From positions 230,371,661-230,435,660 of the forward strand of contig CM042685.1 of assembly GCA_023614405.1 (NCBI GenBank): a DNA stretch of 64,000 nucleotides, read 5' to 3'. Shown piece after piece: positions 11,464-21,480 of this stretch. Below the pieces are notes generated by a model that was not told where the DNA came from, did no database searches, and saw only the letters and a list, made by a program, of their open reading frames with translations. This DNA comes from Avena insularis (Eukaryota > Streptophyta > Magnoliopsida > Poales > Poaceae). The translations under genes and the position numbers were made by a program. How positions within the stretch are numbered: the stretch's first letter is position 1; each line of letters begins with the position of its first letter.

Positions 11464-13447
11464 CAGAACTCTAGGAAGCACTAGAAGAGGGTAAAAGTAA
11501 GAATGGAGAGTAATCCGAATGGAAGACTGTTTGGATAATGTATATATTGAGTAATGCGTATTGTAATGACGAGAGGTTCGCTAAAATAAGTGAGGATATA
11601 CTCACATGGAAAGGAAAGTTATTGTAATATAGATATGTACTATGATATGTGAGGAGAACGGTTGTAGTTGGGAAGCTAAGATTATCTGTAAACCATATGA
11701 AACCTATGTATAGTACATGGTATATGTTTGTTTGATATTGCTTTTTCTTTTTGGGTCTTCTTGAATCTTCTTGATTGACTAGATCTGTACATGAAGTTTG
11801 ACTTTGTGTGCAAATGCATGTTGCAACATCCAGTTGTTACTTGATGTTATAGACCTAGATAGAAAAGGGAATTCATGTAAGGGAGTGACGAGTTACAAAG
11901 AACAAGATGAAGACTTTTATGTAGAGTGAAGCCTAGTATAAGGAGTATCAACACAATTTGAAGGATGGTTTAAATTCATATCATTATTTGTCAGCTACGA
12001 AAAGGAAGATTAGTGTAGAAAATATATGGAGCAACAAGAAGTGATGAACTTAAGTTCACCCAAAGTAGGTGATGTTGCTAAGAAATTAATGAAGTAGTCA
12101 TACCAAGTTCATGGAAGTATCATGAATTAGTACAAAGAAGAAGCTTTGGAACAAAAAGGGTATTCAAGTTCCGACAATTCAGGGAGAATGCCGGTAGTAC
12201 GTCAAAAGACCGAAGGGTAATCATACAACCTAGGTTGGTCCACAACTGGTAATTTGGTTGGCTTAGTTAACCAGATCATCTTAGTATATCATAAAGAGCA
12301 TAAAACTTGGCCTAAGTAAAGTAAGACATAAAGGTGTATAAGAATTAAAACGACCTTCTATCGAGACACTTCGTGAAATTAGGCCTACCAAAGAGAGAAT
12401 GTTCAAACAGATATTAAGACAAATAATGTTGGGAGATTCATTACGGAGATCCACAATTGTGTGGGTATACCGTAAGGTTTCTGTAAAACCTTAAAAGGCT
12501 AGTGTATAAGCTAAACAGAAACCAACACTCTAGTTATAAAACCAATATTTAATATATAGGCAGTTTAGAGACCATTAGGAAACCCCAAGGGGGAGAGTAA
12601 ATAGTAAGGAATGGAAGTATTGATATGTGACTTCCGAGTAAAGGTTAGATAAGAAGGACTAACCTATGACAGTATTAAGCCTTATTATCATAAGGTTAAA
12701 AGAAGTCATCATTATAAAGTACTTTCGGAAGTATGACAGGATGGAAGATCGAAGTTTACTTCGAAATAATAGGATTAAAACTTTAAGCTAATTAGTAAAA
12801 GGAAGTTGAAGAAGTACTTAAGATAATAACAAAAGGTTATTTAAATCTTGCTAAAAATAAAAGATTAAAGGAGATAGAATAGATTAATCCCAATAAACTC
12901 GTTCTAGTGGAAGTAACTCTTAAGGGATCCTTAAGAGGTAATATTGTACATCCAATTGGACATGAGTAAGGAAATAAGAAATTCCGTTGGGTATGGACTA
13001 AATGTGTTCAAAATCAATTTTCGGAAGCCTACCAGGATAAACCATACAATGACAAACCAAAAATTTAGTATTTCGGTCTCAACTATTGTCTAATAGAATT
13101 TAAAACTATGTTTTAATGAGACTTCCTAGACCTTATATAGTATAATAAGGAAGCTTAATTACAATACCTAATCAACAAAATGAACTAAAGAAGAGACCTC
13201 AATTTAAGGGTTTTATAATGAGGACATATCCCTTAAGGAGGATAGTAAAAAGAACCTTGGAATATTGGAGACAATAAGTTGGAGATGGTCAAGAATGAAA
13301 AGAATACAAGGAAAAAGTTTGGATATGGGATACCCCAATTATATCCAACTATGATCACAAAGGAACCCAAGAAATGTCGTGATCAATACAAATCAATTTC
13401 TTATTACGAAACATGAGAGTATACGAACTTCGAGGATGAAGTTTATT
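11464..13447 (+). other. Element B interior, non-coding
   Basis: About 2 kb, purine-rich on the plus strand (many agg/aag runs), with no ORF above about 60 codons and no pol motif. This fits a LARD-like or heavily decayed interior. Confidence 0.5.
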
Positions 13448-13460
13448 TTAAGGGGGAGAG
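13448..13460 (+). other. Polypurine tract of element B
   Basis: 'ttaagggggagag' sits two bases before an LTR-like start 'tataatatcc', probably once TGTAATATCC. The layout matches the PPT of element C (cttaagggggtta then tgtaac). Confidence 0.6.
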
Positions 13461-13462
13461 TC

Positions 13463-15354
13463 TATAATATCCTAGGATTAGCACCTAGAAATAGAGAGGT
13501 CACATGTGTGTGCATTGTATTCATGCATAGAAAATCCAGGGAGTTTTCATGCAACAGTAAAGGAGCTGTAGAAGGATCGAGATCTCTCTTGTTCTGATGG
13601 AAACATTAGGGCAGGTACGACGAATTTTGGCATGATCTATATTGTATCCTTTGTGATTAAGGGGAAAACAATTCAAAGATATATTTGAATTTCAAATTTG
13701 AATTCAAATGAATTTATAAAATTCACAAAATTGACATGTGAAACATTTAATAATTTATTTGTTTTTGGAAACCAAAATGAAATTGTATTATGGCTAATTA
13801 CAACATTCCATAATTGATACATAATTATGAATAAACAATATATACTAAAAAAGAGAGAGTTACACCAATAAATTAACTAAAAGAATTATTAATTACAAGA
13901 ATATATATTACATTGTCTTTGCAAATGAATTATAAAATAAAAAATAAAACAAGTAAACTTTTATTGAATAATTTACAACAATACAATGTTATTACAATAT
14001 TAAAATAGAAAAGAAATTACAAAAATATAATAAAAATCCTAAGCTACTGCTCTTCTATCTCCTTCATCATCTGGCATCTTCTTCACCTTAATATCTGCAA
14101 GCAAACAAATAAAAATAAAATATAACAAGAAGTGTTAGTATTTAGATTCCTCTTAGTCTAATAGTGAAATGCACTGTTTGGACTCATCATTGAGCTAAAT
14201 CTTAAAGGGGCAAGTTTCACCAAAACAAAAGCATCAGTTCATATCAAGCTTTTGGCCTCAGACAATGTGCATCATTGGCCTGAGAGAAGGGAAAGTTTCA
14301 CCAAGGTAGATAAAAAGGCCAAAGGTAGAACAATAGAAAATATCAGGTTTTCACTTGATCTTATACACAAGTAACATATCTACAGTCATAGAAACTTGAA
14401 CCATAGGTCCCACATGTAAGCAGCTTGGTCACTACATGCAAGCTAGGTGTTGTCAACACAGCAGCAGCCAATTCACATAAAAGAGGTAGCACAATCGCAG
14501 CGCAGCTGCTAGTCATCACCTTAGTTTCAATCTATCTCAGACCACTACTAAGCTACCAAGAACACAACCAACACCACATTAGTTCTTGCTAGATCTTAAC
14601 AATATCCACCAACCATTCATCACAGAAAACTAAACAGATTAATAACAAGATGGTGGCTTAATGGAGGGGGTGGTTTAGGATAACAGCAAGGCCACACAGG
14701 AGCTAGGAGGAGCAAGACATGTTCTAGGAAGAGTAGAACAAGGTCAAGGAGAGGTAGCAGTTCCAAAAGCAAATTTGCAAGCTCATCAAAAAAGTTAGAG
14801 CAAGGTAGAAACCACATCTCTTCACCAACTGCTAGCAGGTTGGCGATCCATAAAGCAAACATGCTTTGTATCTGTTCTTATCTATTCAATAAGAAAGATC
14901 TGATTTGATAAATTGAATCCTCAGAGCTACACCCAGGTGGGGTGTATACTCATCATTGGATATTATAAAAGCCATAAGAAATATCTTTTCCAATCCATAG
15001 TCTAGGTAATAGCTTGTGCATCTTTGACCAATATGGTATCTATGAGTTGCAGCTATAGGAAAGTAAATCCCTGGATGAGTTCTACTGGGCACATCCCAGT
15101 TATAGGTAGCACCTCAGTAGCAACCAGCACCAGATTTGCTCCTCTATGATAAAACCACAAGTACAATCCTCAATAAATAAGATAATCAAATCATTTTCCT
15201 AAAAGAGTTGGGAATTAGCTATAATCCAACTGTCATAATTGACAGAATAGGTTGTCACTCAATTATATCCATACAAGTTATCAACTGGACACATTTTTTT
15301 AAAAGAAGTATCACCAAGTTGGTGAGCAACTAGCAAACATGCTCTTAATAATTC
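13463..15354 (+). repeat. Element B 3' LTR, first piece
   Basis: Starts after the PPT. An AT-rich section (13680-14040) is followed by less biased sequence. The last ~430 bp (about 14917-15340) have a diverged second copy at 51647-52110, beyond element C, which indicates a tandem repeat inside the LTR. No credible gene. Bases 15350-15354 (aattc) are the target site of element C. Confidence 0.5.
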
Positions 15355-15529
15355 TGTAACATTCCAAAAATTCATGAATTGTAAAAGCATGCATTACATT
15401 CATATCATCATAGCATCTAGAGCTTACACAAAAAAAATTCAAAGTTTGAAACCAAATAAAACCATATTTATGCCCATTTTATTATTCTGATGAATCATGG
15501 TTTTATTTTTATTTTCAAAGGACCAAGGT
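15355..15529 (+). repeat. Element C 5' LTR, first piece
   Basis: Nearly identical to 48715-48888 of the 3' LTR. It is interrupted after 'accaaggt', and 15525-15529 (aaggt) is the target site of element D. The rest of the LTR resumes at 26215. Confidence 0.95.
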
Positions 15530-16049
15530 TGTTGGGGATATGGGTATCCTCATAGCATGTCACTTATCCGGATAACCCGGGTGGCCCATAGTCGGTAGCA
15601 TGGCCTATGGCCTGCTGGGCGGCCCAGTTAGATGGATCCAGAAGGGAAGCCCATGCCAGATAAAGGAAGGCTACGGTGGAGTCACCAACGTACCCGAAGC
15701 CTTGGAGTGCAAGATACACAACACTAGTGATAGACGGTGTAGGACTCTGTAACCTGTCCGGCTAGGACTTTTCCCTATAACCCTAGGACATAGCGACTAT
15801 ATAAGTCGGGCCTATGGGAGCCTTTACGGCATCGATTCACACAACCTCGGACAGTGAACCAATCCCTGTAACTTGGCATATTGCCCTTATAGTGATTTAT
15901 AGCAGGAGTAGGATTCCGCCACCATCGTGGGATCTGAACCTGGGTAAGATGTGTTACCTCGTACCCGTCAACCGTCCGCCTTACCCCACGTCTCTAAACA
16001 CGCATTGTGAGGACCCCTCCATGGCGTACTCGTCGACAATACAACGACA
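15530..16049 (+). repeat. Element D 5' LTR
   Basis: TG...CA LTR of 520 bp with a TATA box at 15798-15804. It is homologous to 25683-26209 and to both LTRs of element E. It lacks 'ctatatg' near its start, which the right copy has. Confidence 0.95.
15798..15804 (+). promoter_or_regulatory. TATA box of element D 5' LTR
   Basis: 'tatataa' within 'gcgactatataagtcggg' is conserved in all four LTRs of D and E (also 25958, 30302 and 42971), so it is the likely sense promoter. Confidence 0.7.
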
Positions 16050-16051
16050 TT

Positions 16052-16069
16052 TGGCGCCCACCATGGGGC
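16052..16069 (+). other. Primer binding site of element D, overlapping the gag ATG
   Basis: 'tggcgcccaccatggggc' starts two bases after the LTR end. It is close to the PBS seen in many grass Tat-like elements. The first in-frame ATG of gag (16063-16065) lies inside it. I cannot name the primer tRNA with certainty. Confidence 0.75.
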
Positions 16070-17823
16070 AAGAGGCGCTTCAGGCTCTTCAGCGGGCGAG
16101 GACCAAGATCTTCGCGGGAATCGGCAAAACCGTAGCCATCGGTCGCGTTCTCTTCTCCGACAATGTTCCGATTGTCCCTCCTGACGAGTTCTGGATCCCG
16201 GCGAATACGAACCCTACGCGGTGTTCGATCGTTCCTATCGGAGACATCCACCTCTTCATCGGCGAAACCGACTCGGGCACTAGTTCCCTGGGAGTCAGAG
16301 GAGAATCAAGACCCGCACGGACCGCCTACGGGCAGGATATGTTCGCGGAAGGATCGATGTCAGATCTCACCTCGGAGTTCACCGGCAAATATCGAAAAAA
16401 TTCAAGGCCCACCCAAACCACCCCTGTGCAGGATATAAAGGTGGAAGATCACTGCAAATCCGTCGGCTTCATCTGTGCATCTGGACAGCAGAGATCCAAG
16501 TTCGTCGGCATGGTTACCATCTTCGATCTGGGGTGCTGCATTCAGAGAGAGGGCAAAAACCCCCACGATTACCTGGCCAGGTGGCTCCGTATACGAGCCG
16601 ATCTGGCCCACTACCCCGATGATAACGCTTTGTATCACTTTGTGGAAGGACTGGACCGTGGCACGCTTCTCCGACATTCTCTAATACGGAAGCAGGAAAT
16701 AGGACGTCTTACCCTCGAAGATATGGTGAGCACTGTCAACAGCTACGCGGAAGCTGACGCAGCAGCCCAGATGGAGCTTGCGCTCAGAGACGGAGAACCT
16801 CCGATTCAGCAGCCGCCGCCACCGCCTCCCGCCGCCATTGTCGCAGCAGCACCACCACCTCCAGTCATCATCGAGGCCGTTGCACCTCCACCGCCCATCA
16901 TGGAGGAAGTCCTGGCACCCTCCGACTCTGTCATCGACGCACTTTATACTGATTTCAGTGCAGATTCAGAGGAGATAGACTTCAGTATAGAAGAGCTAGA
17001 CTCCGCTATGCAGGAGATGGAGGAGGAGTACTCACGCGACGAGCAAGCCAACAACGCCGTCGCATCTCGAGGGGTGTTCGTCACCATCGGGACGACAATG
17101 GATGAAGATCAACCCGGACGAGCTCCGCCTACGGCACTGGAAAAGGGGAAGGGGCCACTTATTGCTGCTGACGATAATCGCGCAAAAGTCATGCCTCCTC
17201 CGCCTAACCCAGTGCAGCAGCCGCAGGAACTCGGCACTGGCCCGAGCAACAACAACACCGCAAACTTGCCGCCTCTAGCATCTACGTCTGCAGCAGCCCA
17301 AGTTACTCCAGCTGATAGAGTGATGTATGACAATCTCCTCGTCGATCCACTGACCGTTGCTCATATCCGGAACATGACCCATCTTGATGAGAAGCGCCAG
17401 CAGCTGCTAGAGGAAGCGCAAGCCATCGCGGAGCAAGGCGCTAAACTAGATCGAGATCTGGTCAACACGCAGAAGTCCATAGAGAAAGCTAGGGAAATGG
17501 AGGCCGAGTACAAGACTTTACTGCAGCAGCAGAAGTCTAAGAAGGCTCCGGCTCGCGTCATCAATGATCCTGGTGTACGGCGCAACCTAGGATGGGCTCC
17601 CTCGAAGCCGGAACAGGCCAAACCATACATTGACAGTGAAGGCAAGCAGGTGATGCCCACCCCACTCCTTAACCTCGCCGTCGCCAAGACCCTTCTGGAG
17701 CAGGATAGATCGCCTGAGGCAGTGGAACAGGTCTATGACCTAGTGGCCAAGGCGGTGAAGCAGCAGGAAAAGGTCAACTCTCAGAGGCTTGAGTCTGACC
17801 CAGCGCTCTGCCAATCTAGCTAG
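16063..17823 (+). CDS. Gag N-terminal region of element D (first capsid-like module)
   Basis: An uninterrupted 586-codon frame from the ATG in the PBS. The frame is open upstream into the LTR (to 15814), but an LTR start is unlikely. A module at about 16558-16770 reads HDYLARWLRIRADLAHY and VEGLDRGTLLRHSL and is clearly related to the gag core at 18711-18930. After it come a Pro/Ala-rich stretch (about 16797-16900), an acidic segment, and a Gln/Glu/Lys-rich coiled-coil-like stretch (about 17370-17550). The stop at 17821 lies where element E has CAG, so the frame was probably longer. It is expected to act in particle assembly. The element itself is defective. Confidence 0.65.
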   Translation: MGQEALQALQRARTKIFAGIGKTVAIGRVLFSDNVPIVPPDEFWIPANTNPTRCSIVPIGDIHLFIGETDSGTSSLGVRGESRPARTAYGQDMFAEGSMSDLTSEFTGKYRKNSRPTQTTPVQDIKVEDHCKSVGFICASGQQRSKFVGMVTIFDLGCCIQREGKNPHDYLARWLRIRADLAHYPDDNALYHFVEGLDRGTLLRHSLIRKQEIGRLTLEDMVSTVNSYAEADAAAQMELALRDGEPPIQQPPPPPPAAIVAAAPPPPVIIEAVAPPPPIMEEVLAPSDSVIDALYTDFSADSEEIDFSIEELDSAMQEMEEEYSRDEQANNAVASRGVFVTIGTTMDEDQPGRAPPTALEKGKGPLIAADDNRAKVMPPPPNPVQQPQELGTGPSNNNTANLPPLASTSAAAQVTPADRVMYDNLLVDPLTVAHIRNMTHLDEKRQQLLEEAQAIAEQGAKLDRDLVNTQKSIEKAREMEAEYKTLLQQQKSKKAPARVINDPGVRRNLGWAPSKPEQAKPYIDSEGKQVMPTPLLNLAVAKTLLEQDRSPEAVEQVYDLVAKAVKQQEKVNSQRLESDPALCQSS

Positions 17824-18998
17824 TACAAGCCACCAAGGGACAGATCTCCTCTTGATGTCGGGTCCCAGACGGGTTCATCAGAACGAAGACAGAGGGATGC
17901 GCGCAACAGGAAGGATGCCATCCCCATATCCTCCGACCACGGAGAAAAGGCCCGACCTCGTCGCCCATCGCCACCGCCCGATCTCCCCGACATCGTGAAG
18001 ATTACAAGGCTCACCATCGTACGGATATGCCCCCACCAAAGTAGTGCGGCATCAACATCCGCGACAATGCGGAGCAGACTCGTCATGACGGAGAGCGCAA
18101 CCAAGGACACAAGAGCAGGTCACGCCATGACCCTCCGCGCCCGACAAGCAACCGTGACAGGCGTGAGGCGTCGCAGGAGGGTAACAGCAAGAAGGCTAAC
18201 CCACCGCCACCTCCGCCTTCGTCACCACCAAGCAGTCACCATGGCGGAGGGGGCCCGCGTCGTTCACGCAGCCCATCCCCTGTTGACAAAAAGAAGAAGA
18301 ACCCGGAGCCATACTATGCACGTTCGCGGATCAATAAAATCCACGAGGCCCGGGAAGGACCATACCTGGGACCACGTTGCTTTAGACCTGCAATACGGTC
18401 CGCAACTTACCCCAAAGGTTTCCGGATTTATAAGACCAACAAGCCCTATGACGGCACCGCCAAGCCAGCCACATGGTTGCAGGACTACGACAACGCGGTG
18501 GAGATTGCCGGAGGCAACCCCAACGTTGCCGTCAAGTACCTCCCATTAATGTTGGCGGGCACAGCCCCTCAATGGATCAACGACTTACCAGAGAAATCTA
18601 TCTACAACTGGCTGGACATGCAAGAAGCATTCACCAAGAACTTTGACGATACATACAAACGTCCCTGCACTATGGGCGATCTACAGTGGTGCGTGCAAGA
18701 GAAAGACGAGACATCTCGTGCCTACCTCTCCCGCTGGCTGGATATGAAAAATTCCTGCGCAGGAGGGCACGCTCAGACCGCCATGGCCGCCTTCATATAT
18801 GGGTTGGAAAGGGGCACGTTGCTCCGACATAAGCTGAAGCGCTTGCAGGACAATCACCAGCTTGACTTGAACCAGATGATTCAGTTGGCTAGTGAGTTCG
18901 CAGCTCCCGACGACGATGCTCGTGGCTCCTTGCCGGCAACGTCCGTTCCAACTCAAGCTCGGAGGAACAGCAGTACAAAGCGGAAAACCGCTCCATAA
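17824..18998 (+). pseudogene. Element D gag core (second capsid module), frame-disrupted
   Basis: A basic, Pro-rich linker (frame broken) leads to an open part at 18477-18998 that matches the retrotransposon gag domain: YLPLMLAGTAPQWINDLP, then AYLSRWLDMKN, then GLERGTLLRHKLKRLQ. The matching stretch in element E is open from 32352 to 33092. Its frame differs from the upstream gag frame, so at least one indel separates them. Confidence 0.8.
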
Positions 18999-20211
18999 GA
19001 AAAGCAATCTATCGACATGGTCGCTATGACTTTTGCAGGACGAGGAGAAGGCGGACAACATGGCCGAGGAAGGGGAGCTGGTCGTGGGCAGCAGCGAGGA
19101 AGTGAAACCACCTCGGCGCTGCTCCGCGTTCCCCAAACCTACAAGGAGTACCACGAGCTACCGTGCCTCGTACAGCTCGACGCCAACGGCAAGGCCACCC
19201 ATACCAATCGACACTGCAAGTTCGTCAAAGACCTCAAGGAAGACCCGGAGTCTGGCTACAAGCAAAGTCGGAAGAACAGACTGCGAGGCAAGGGCAAGGG
19301 GAAGAAGAAGGAGGGGGAGTACAAGGATTCAAGTGACATGGACGAGGACGTTGACCCCAAGCATGCCGCCAAGAGCGACTACATGGGCAAGAACCCCTTC
19401 GCAAAGAAGGCTCCAGTCTACCACACTTTCCTTGGCACCCCCACCGTCCGACAACAGAAGACCTCTCTGAGGATCCTGATGGCCACTCTCCCCCCTAGTT
19501 CCCCAGTACCTGCGCTGGTCAGAGGTTCCAATAACTTGGGACAGGATGGACCACCCAGACCTTATACCCACGGAGAACCAGTACGCCATGGTCATCAAGC
19601 CTTTGATTGACAGCGTGGAGTTCACCAAGTGTATGGTGGATAGTGGAAGCAGCATCAAAATCATGTACCTGGATACACTGCAGAAGATGAACTTGACGGA
19701 GGAAAACCTAAGGCGGACCAACACCATCTTCCATGGCGTAGTTCCTGGTCGGGAGGCTTGGTCCCTTGGGTGCATTACACTTCAGGTTGCCTTTGGCGAT
19801 GTTAATAATTACCGCCAAGAGCACATGACCTTCGAGGTGGTCCCCTTCAAGAGCGTGTGCCACGTCATATTCGGTCGCGACATATTCCACACGTTCATGG
19901 CCAAGCCATGCTTTGTCTACAACAAACTCAAGATACCCGGACCAAACGTCATCATCACCGTATCCGGAAGCTTTACCATGGCAAGGGACTGCGAGATCAA
20001 TGAAGCAGCCATTGCAGAAGCTAACCTCTATAGCGAAGAATTCAGGGAGATCCAGAGCAAGGTCGATGACTCAGAGATGCCCGCGTCGAAGAAGCAGATC
20101 TCTGACTCCGCTCTTGCATTCAAGGCCGCCATCGATACCAAGCCGGTGGAACTTGTGGTAGGCGATGCCTCCAAGGTCACCGCCATTGGGACGAACCTGG
20201 ATCCCAAATAG
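18999..20211 (+). pseudogene. Element D nucleocapsid-like linker and aspartic protease
   Basis: A Gly/Arg-rich opening (FAGRGEGGQHGRGRGAGRG) and a Lys-rich tract precede the protease (open 19546-20211). The catalytic motif is CMVDSGSSIKIMYLD with the Asp codon at 19639-19641, followed by VIFGRDIFHTFMAK near 19870. A frame change occurs between linker and protease near 19550. The frame ends at a UAG (20209-20211) that is identical in position and context in element E (34712-34714). Confidence 0.85.
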
Positions 20212-20942
20212 GAAAGCGCGCTCATCGAGTTCCTCCGTGAGAATAGGGACATCTTTGCTTGACAACCTGCCAACATGAAAGGTGTACCTAGGGAACTTGC
20301 CGAGCACAGCTTAAACATTGATCCAAAATGTAAACCAGTGAAACAACCTCTACGACGCTTTGGAGATGAGAAGAGACGCGCCATTGGCAAAGAGATAGCT
20401 AGGTTACTTAAGGCTAGATTTATCCGAGAAGTCCTTCACACTCAATGGGTGGCCAATCCTGTACTTGTCCCCAAAAAGGGAACCAATGAATTAAGAATGT
20501 GCGTTGATTACACCGGCTTGAACAAAGCATGTCCCAAAGATCCGTTTTCTTTGCCTCGCATTGACCAAGTCATTGACTCGATGGCTGGCTCGGAGCTTTT
20601 GTGTTTTCTCGATGCATACTCAGGATACCACCAGATCAAGATGAGGAAGTCGGACCAATTGGCCACTTCGTTCACTACCCCATACGGCACGTTTTGCTAT
20701 GTCACGATGCCCTTTGGGCTGAAAAACGCAGGTGCTACTTACCAGCGGACAATGCAACGTTGCCTCCACGACCAAATTGGTCGGAACATTCACGCTTATG
20801 TGGACGATATCGCGGAGATGTCTAAAAAGTCAAACTACTTAATCTCCGACTTAAAAGAAACCTTTGATAATCTCCGGAAATACAACATGATGCTTAACCC
20901 TAAGAAGTGCGTCTTTGGGGTTCCAGCCGGCAAATTGTTGGG
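20212..20942 (+). pseudogene. Element D reverse transcriptase, truncated by deletion
   Basis: RT motifs are in order: VLVPKKGTNELRMCVDYTGLNKACPKD, split here as the RMCVDYTGLN core, LDAYSGYHQIKM, FCYVTMPFGLKNAGATYQ and YVDDIAEMSKKS (catalytic YVDD at 20797-20808). A TGA at 20260-20262 replaces the Trp codon found in E. After KLLGF the sequence jumps to material homologous to element E from about 37918, so the RT end, RNase H and integrase are missing. Confidence 0.9.
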
Positions 20943-21480
20943 CTTCTACGTCCTTTTTACACTTAGCATTTTTTATCTAATTGTGTATCTCTTATATGAT
21001 CAATGAAATAAAGCTATCTGGTTCACTCATATTTCTGAGTCTTTTACCTCCTTTAATGTTCATTTTTGGATCATGTAAAACCTTTATGCACAAGTCTTGC
21101 ATTTGCACTTGTGAAAATTCTGCCTACGGGCGTTAGCTTAAGTTTTCTGGTCTACACGTTCTTTGTTGTTTTTATGTGCATTCTGGAGTAGTGACTTTTG
21201 GAACTTATTGTCGGTGATTTTGTGCTCAGGTTATTGACGGTGCCATTGGGCATCATCACCTAAGCGCATGGTTCCGACAACGAGTCTTCCGACTCACGAA
21301 AGGTCAAGCATAAGAACCAAAGTAATGGATAAGTCAGCACTTGCTTAAAAAATATATGCATGCTGGAAACTAGTTCTTAAGTAGCAGGAAATAACAACCA
21401 TTGTTTTCTGCCTTAAGTTACATCATCAAGTTTTTTCCGCGCATACACCAAAGGTGAAACAAGTATTACAAAGTTGTTTT
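20943..21480 (+). other. Element D non-coding block between deletion junction and antisense gene
   Basis: Homologous to 37918-38454 of E ('tatatgatcaatgaaataaagct', here 20993-21015 in part). It includes possible poly(A)-signal-like AATAAA (21007-21012). No ORF of note. Confidence 0.75.

Noticed and set aside
15814..16062. Upstream extension of the element D gag frame into the LTR (ATG at 15814)
   Set aside because: The extension lies in U5 and PBS and is not open in E; an ATG inside the LTR is not a plausible gag start.
17361..17687. Minus-strand 108-aa ORF in element D
   Set aside because: It overlaps the sense coiled-coil part of gag and its composition mirrors that frame; no supporting motif.
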